This document shows positions 6,885 to 8,071 of a stretch of DNA of 8,071 bases, one piece after another; positions within the stretch are counted from its first letter, which is position 1, and each line of letters starts with the position of its first letter. The notes below the pieces were generated by a model. The model was given only the letters and a program-made list of their open reading frames with translations, was not told where the DNA came from and made no database searches. The DNA is from Pseudomonadota bacterium. GTDB lineage: Bacteria; Pseudomonadota; Alphaproteobacteria; Rhizobiales; Kaistiaceae. The position numbers were made by a program, and so were the translations under genes. Location of the stretch: NCBI GenBank assembly GCA_023391905.1, contig JAEWAD010000383.1, positions 1 through 8,071 of the forward strand. The letters are read 5' to 3'.

Positions 6885-6891
6885 GTTCGTC

Positions 6892-7668
6892 ATGGCCGGA
6901 CGCCTGGAAGGCAAGGTCGCCATCGTTACCGGCGCCGCGCGCGGCATCGGCGCGGCGATCGCCCGCCGTTTCGCCGCCGAGGGGGCCTCGCTCGGGCTGA
7001 TCGACATCGACGCGGAGGCGCTTGCCGCCTTCGCGATCGAGTTGGAAGGAGAAGGCGCGACCCTTATCACGGCAGAAGCCAATATCGGCGAGCGGGGCTC
7101 GGTCGAAGCCGCCGTCGCGGTGGTGAAGGCGCGCTATGGCCGGGTCGACGTGCTGGTCAACAATGCCGGCATCAACGTCTTCGCCGATCCGCTGGAGCTC
7201 GCGGACGAGGAGTGGCGGCGCTGCATGGCCGTCAACCTCGAAGGCGCCTGGCACATGATCCGCGCCGTCCTGCCGGGCATGATCGCGGCGGGGCAGGGGT
7301 CGATCGTCAACATCGCCTCGACGCACGCCTTCTCGATCATTCCGGGCACCTTCCCCTATCCGGTCGCCAAGCACGGCCTGCTCGGCCTGACGCGTTCGCT
7401 TGCCGTCGACTATGCGCCGCAGGGCGTCCGCATCAACGCGATCGCACCCGGTTATATCGAGACCGACAAGGTCAAGGACTGGCTGGCGGAGTTTCCGGAT
7501 CCCGCCGCGGCGCGGGCCCGGGTCGAGGGGCTGATCCCGCTCCGCCGCATCGGCACGCCCGAACAGGTCGCGCATGCGGCGGTATTCCTGGCGAGCGATG
7601 AGTCCGCCTTCAGCACCGGCTCGGTTCTGACCATGGATGGCGGTCGGTCGGTCGTCTATCACGACTAA
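6892..7668 (+). CDS. Short-chain dehydrogenase/reductase, probably acting on a sugar or keto-deoxy sugar acid
   Basis: Classical SDR oxidoreductase (258 residues), cytoplasmic. Cofactor site TGAARGIG (13-20); D38 at the end of strand 2 points to NAD+ rather than NADP+; NNAG at 90-93. The catalytic tetrad is N115, S143, Y156 and K160, followed by PGYIETD (186-192) and the usual C-terminal MDGG (248-251). The ATG at 6892 is chosen because it begins seven bases after the dehydratase stop, with GGTAGG overlapping that stop, and gives the standard SDR N-terminus (MAGRLEGKVAIVTG); an in-frame ATG at 6745 lies inside the previous gene. Two roles fit the neighbours: oxidising the imported aldose at C1 to its lactone, or oxidising the 2-keto-3-deoxyaldonate, as in non-phosphorylative L-fucose degradation. 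Sequence alone does not decide between them. It is the last gene of the operon. Confidence 0.9.
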   Translation: MAGRLEGKVAIVTGAARGIGAAIARRFAAEGASLGLIDIDAEALAAFAIELEGEGATLITAEANIGERGSVEAAVAVVKARYGRVDVLVNNAGINVFADPLELADEEWRRCMAVNLEGAWHMIRAVLPGMIAAGQGSIVNIASTHAFSIIPGTFPYPVAKHGLLGLTRSLAVDYAPQGVRINAIAPGYIETDKVKDWLAEFPDPAAARARVEGLIPLRRIGTPEQVAHAAVFLASDESAFSTGSVLTMDGGRSVVYHD

Positions 7669-7673
7669 AGCAA

Positions 7674-7700
7674 ACGGCCGGCCCCAGTGGGGCCGGCCGT
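7674..7700 (-). terminator. Intrinsic terminator for the right-hand minus-strand gene
   Basis: A perfect 12-bp stem, ACGGCCGGCCCC (7674-7685) with GGGGCCGGCCGT (7689-7700), has a 3-base AGT loop. Read on the minus strand it is followed by TTTGCTTTAG, an adequate U-rich tract that overlaps the SDR stop codon. On the plus strand no T-run follows, so it may act there only as a 3'-end barrier for the operon. Confidence 0.7.
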
Positions 7701-7716
7701 GCATCGGTGTCCGACA

Positions 7717-7746
7717 CCCGGGCCCTTCGCCGTCGAAGGGGCCGGG
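7717..7746. terminator. Second, imperfect GC-rich hairpin in the convergent gap
   Basis: GGCCCTTCG (7721-7729) pairs with CGAAGGG-CC (7734-7743) around a CCGT loop, with one bulged G (7741). Pairing extends by CCC (7717-7719) with GGG (7744-7746). It lies 17 bases beyond the minus-strand stop codon and before the stronger terminator. No T-run is attached, so it looks like an accessory 3'-end structure for either strand. Confidence 0.4.
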
Positions 7747-7763
7747 CTCGGGAACTGTCGTCC

Positions 7764-8071
7764 TTAGAGCTTCAGCAGCGGATCCGGCTGGTCGGCGCTG
7801 AACGGCACGTCGTCGACGCCCCAGCTGCGGTGCACGGTGTGGACATGCGCGTCGCGGCCGCCATTCTGCTTCAGGATGTCGAGGATCTTGGCATCGTCCT
7901 TGGCGTCCGGCGTGTGCACCCAGAGCAGCAGGCCGCCATTGGCGAGCTGCTGGTGGATCGCCGCCGCATGCTTGCGGCCGAAGACGCGCGACAGGACGAA
8001 GCCGGCCGAGCCGGTGGCCAGCGTGCCGCCGATCGTCAGGGCCAGCGCCGGGATCAGCGCGACGCCGGCCG
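7764..8071 (-). CDS. Uncharacterised protein, C-terminal part (5' end beyond window)
   Basis: An open minus-strand frame enters from the right edge and ends at a TAA (complement of 7764-7766), giving 101 visible residues. It begins with an Ala/Gly/Leu-rich, membrane-like glycine-zipper stretch (AGVALIPALALTIGGTLATG), followed by VFGRKHAAAIHQQLANGG, a LLLWVHTPDAKDDAKIL segment with strand/helix character, then a His-rich DAHVHTVHRSWG and a short acidic/hydrophobic tail. The pattern resembles small alphaproteobacterial proteins with a glycine-rich central segment between two small alpha/beta modules, sometimes annotated as general-stress-17M-like; I recall this only loosely. It is real by open frame, codon usage matching its neighbours, and its own terminator. 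Function is unknown, and it is convergent with the sugar operon, so probably unrelated to it. Confidence 0.75.
   Translation of the reverse strand, partial: AGVALIPALALTIGGTLATGSAGFVLSRVFGRKHAAAIHQQLANGGLLLWVHTPDAKDDAKILDILKQNGGRDAHVHTVHRSWGVDDVPFSADQPDPLLKL

Noticed and set aside
6745..6891. Earlier in-frame start for the SDR
   Set aside because: It would add 49 Arg/Ser-rich residues overlapping the dehydratase gene in another frame; the ATG at 6892 has a ribosome site and the usual SDR N-terminus.
5694..7082. Long minus-strand open frame (462 codons) opposite the dehydratase gene
   Set aside because: Arg/Asp/Ala/Gly-rich translation with no recognisable motif, exactly opposite a gene with complete catalytic residues; typical of the mirror frame in GC-rich DNA.

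Overview
The window is GC-rich DNA with strong GC bias at third codon positions. Gene content (an NrdB of the FEEAVHTHTF type, AraFGH-type transporter genes, GntR/FCD control of a sugar-acid operon) suggests an alphaproteobacterium, most likely Hyphomicrobiales (Rhizobiales). That placement is inferred from protein style; no rRNA or other marker is present.

Layout. (1) Bases 1-1093, + strand: 3' part of a ribonucleotide reductase small subunit, cut by the left edge. Its radical-site position carries Phe instead of Tyr, the signature of class Ic (R2c) enzymes. (2) 1155-2009, - strand: a FadR-type GntR/FCD transcription regulator, convergent with nrdB; a short hairpin lies between them. (3) 2010-2170: AT-rich divergent control region with an inverted repeat around a plausible -35 box. 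(4) 2171-7668, + strand: a compact five-gene operon. It holds an arabinose-type periplasmic binding protein, a perfect 12-bp hairpin, a double-NBD sugar ABC ATPase, a sugar permease, a galactonate-dehydratase-like enolase-superfamily enzyme and a short-chain dehydrogenase. Spacing is tight from the ATPase onward (1-base overlap, then 11-base and 7-base gaps). (5) 7669-7763: two GC-rich hairpins, the first an intrinsic terminator for the - strand. (6) 7764-8071, - strand: the C-terminal part of an uncharacterised protein running off the right edge.

How the genes fit together. The transporter trio matches E. coli AraF/AraG/AraH closely, but several sugar-contacting residues of AraF are changed. 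The two enzymes downstream belong to families used in non-phosphorylative sugar oxidation (sugar to lactone to aldonate to 2-keto-3-deoxyaldonate). The likeliest reading is import of an aldose related to arabinose, galactose or fucose, oxidation, and dehydration of its aldonate, under a regulator that senses a sugar acid. No lactonase or 2-keto-3-deoxy-acid aldolase/dehydratase is present, so those steps must be encoded elsewhere. No CRISPR array, tRNA, rRNA, insertion sequence or phage gene was seen.
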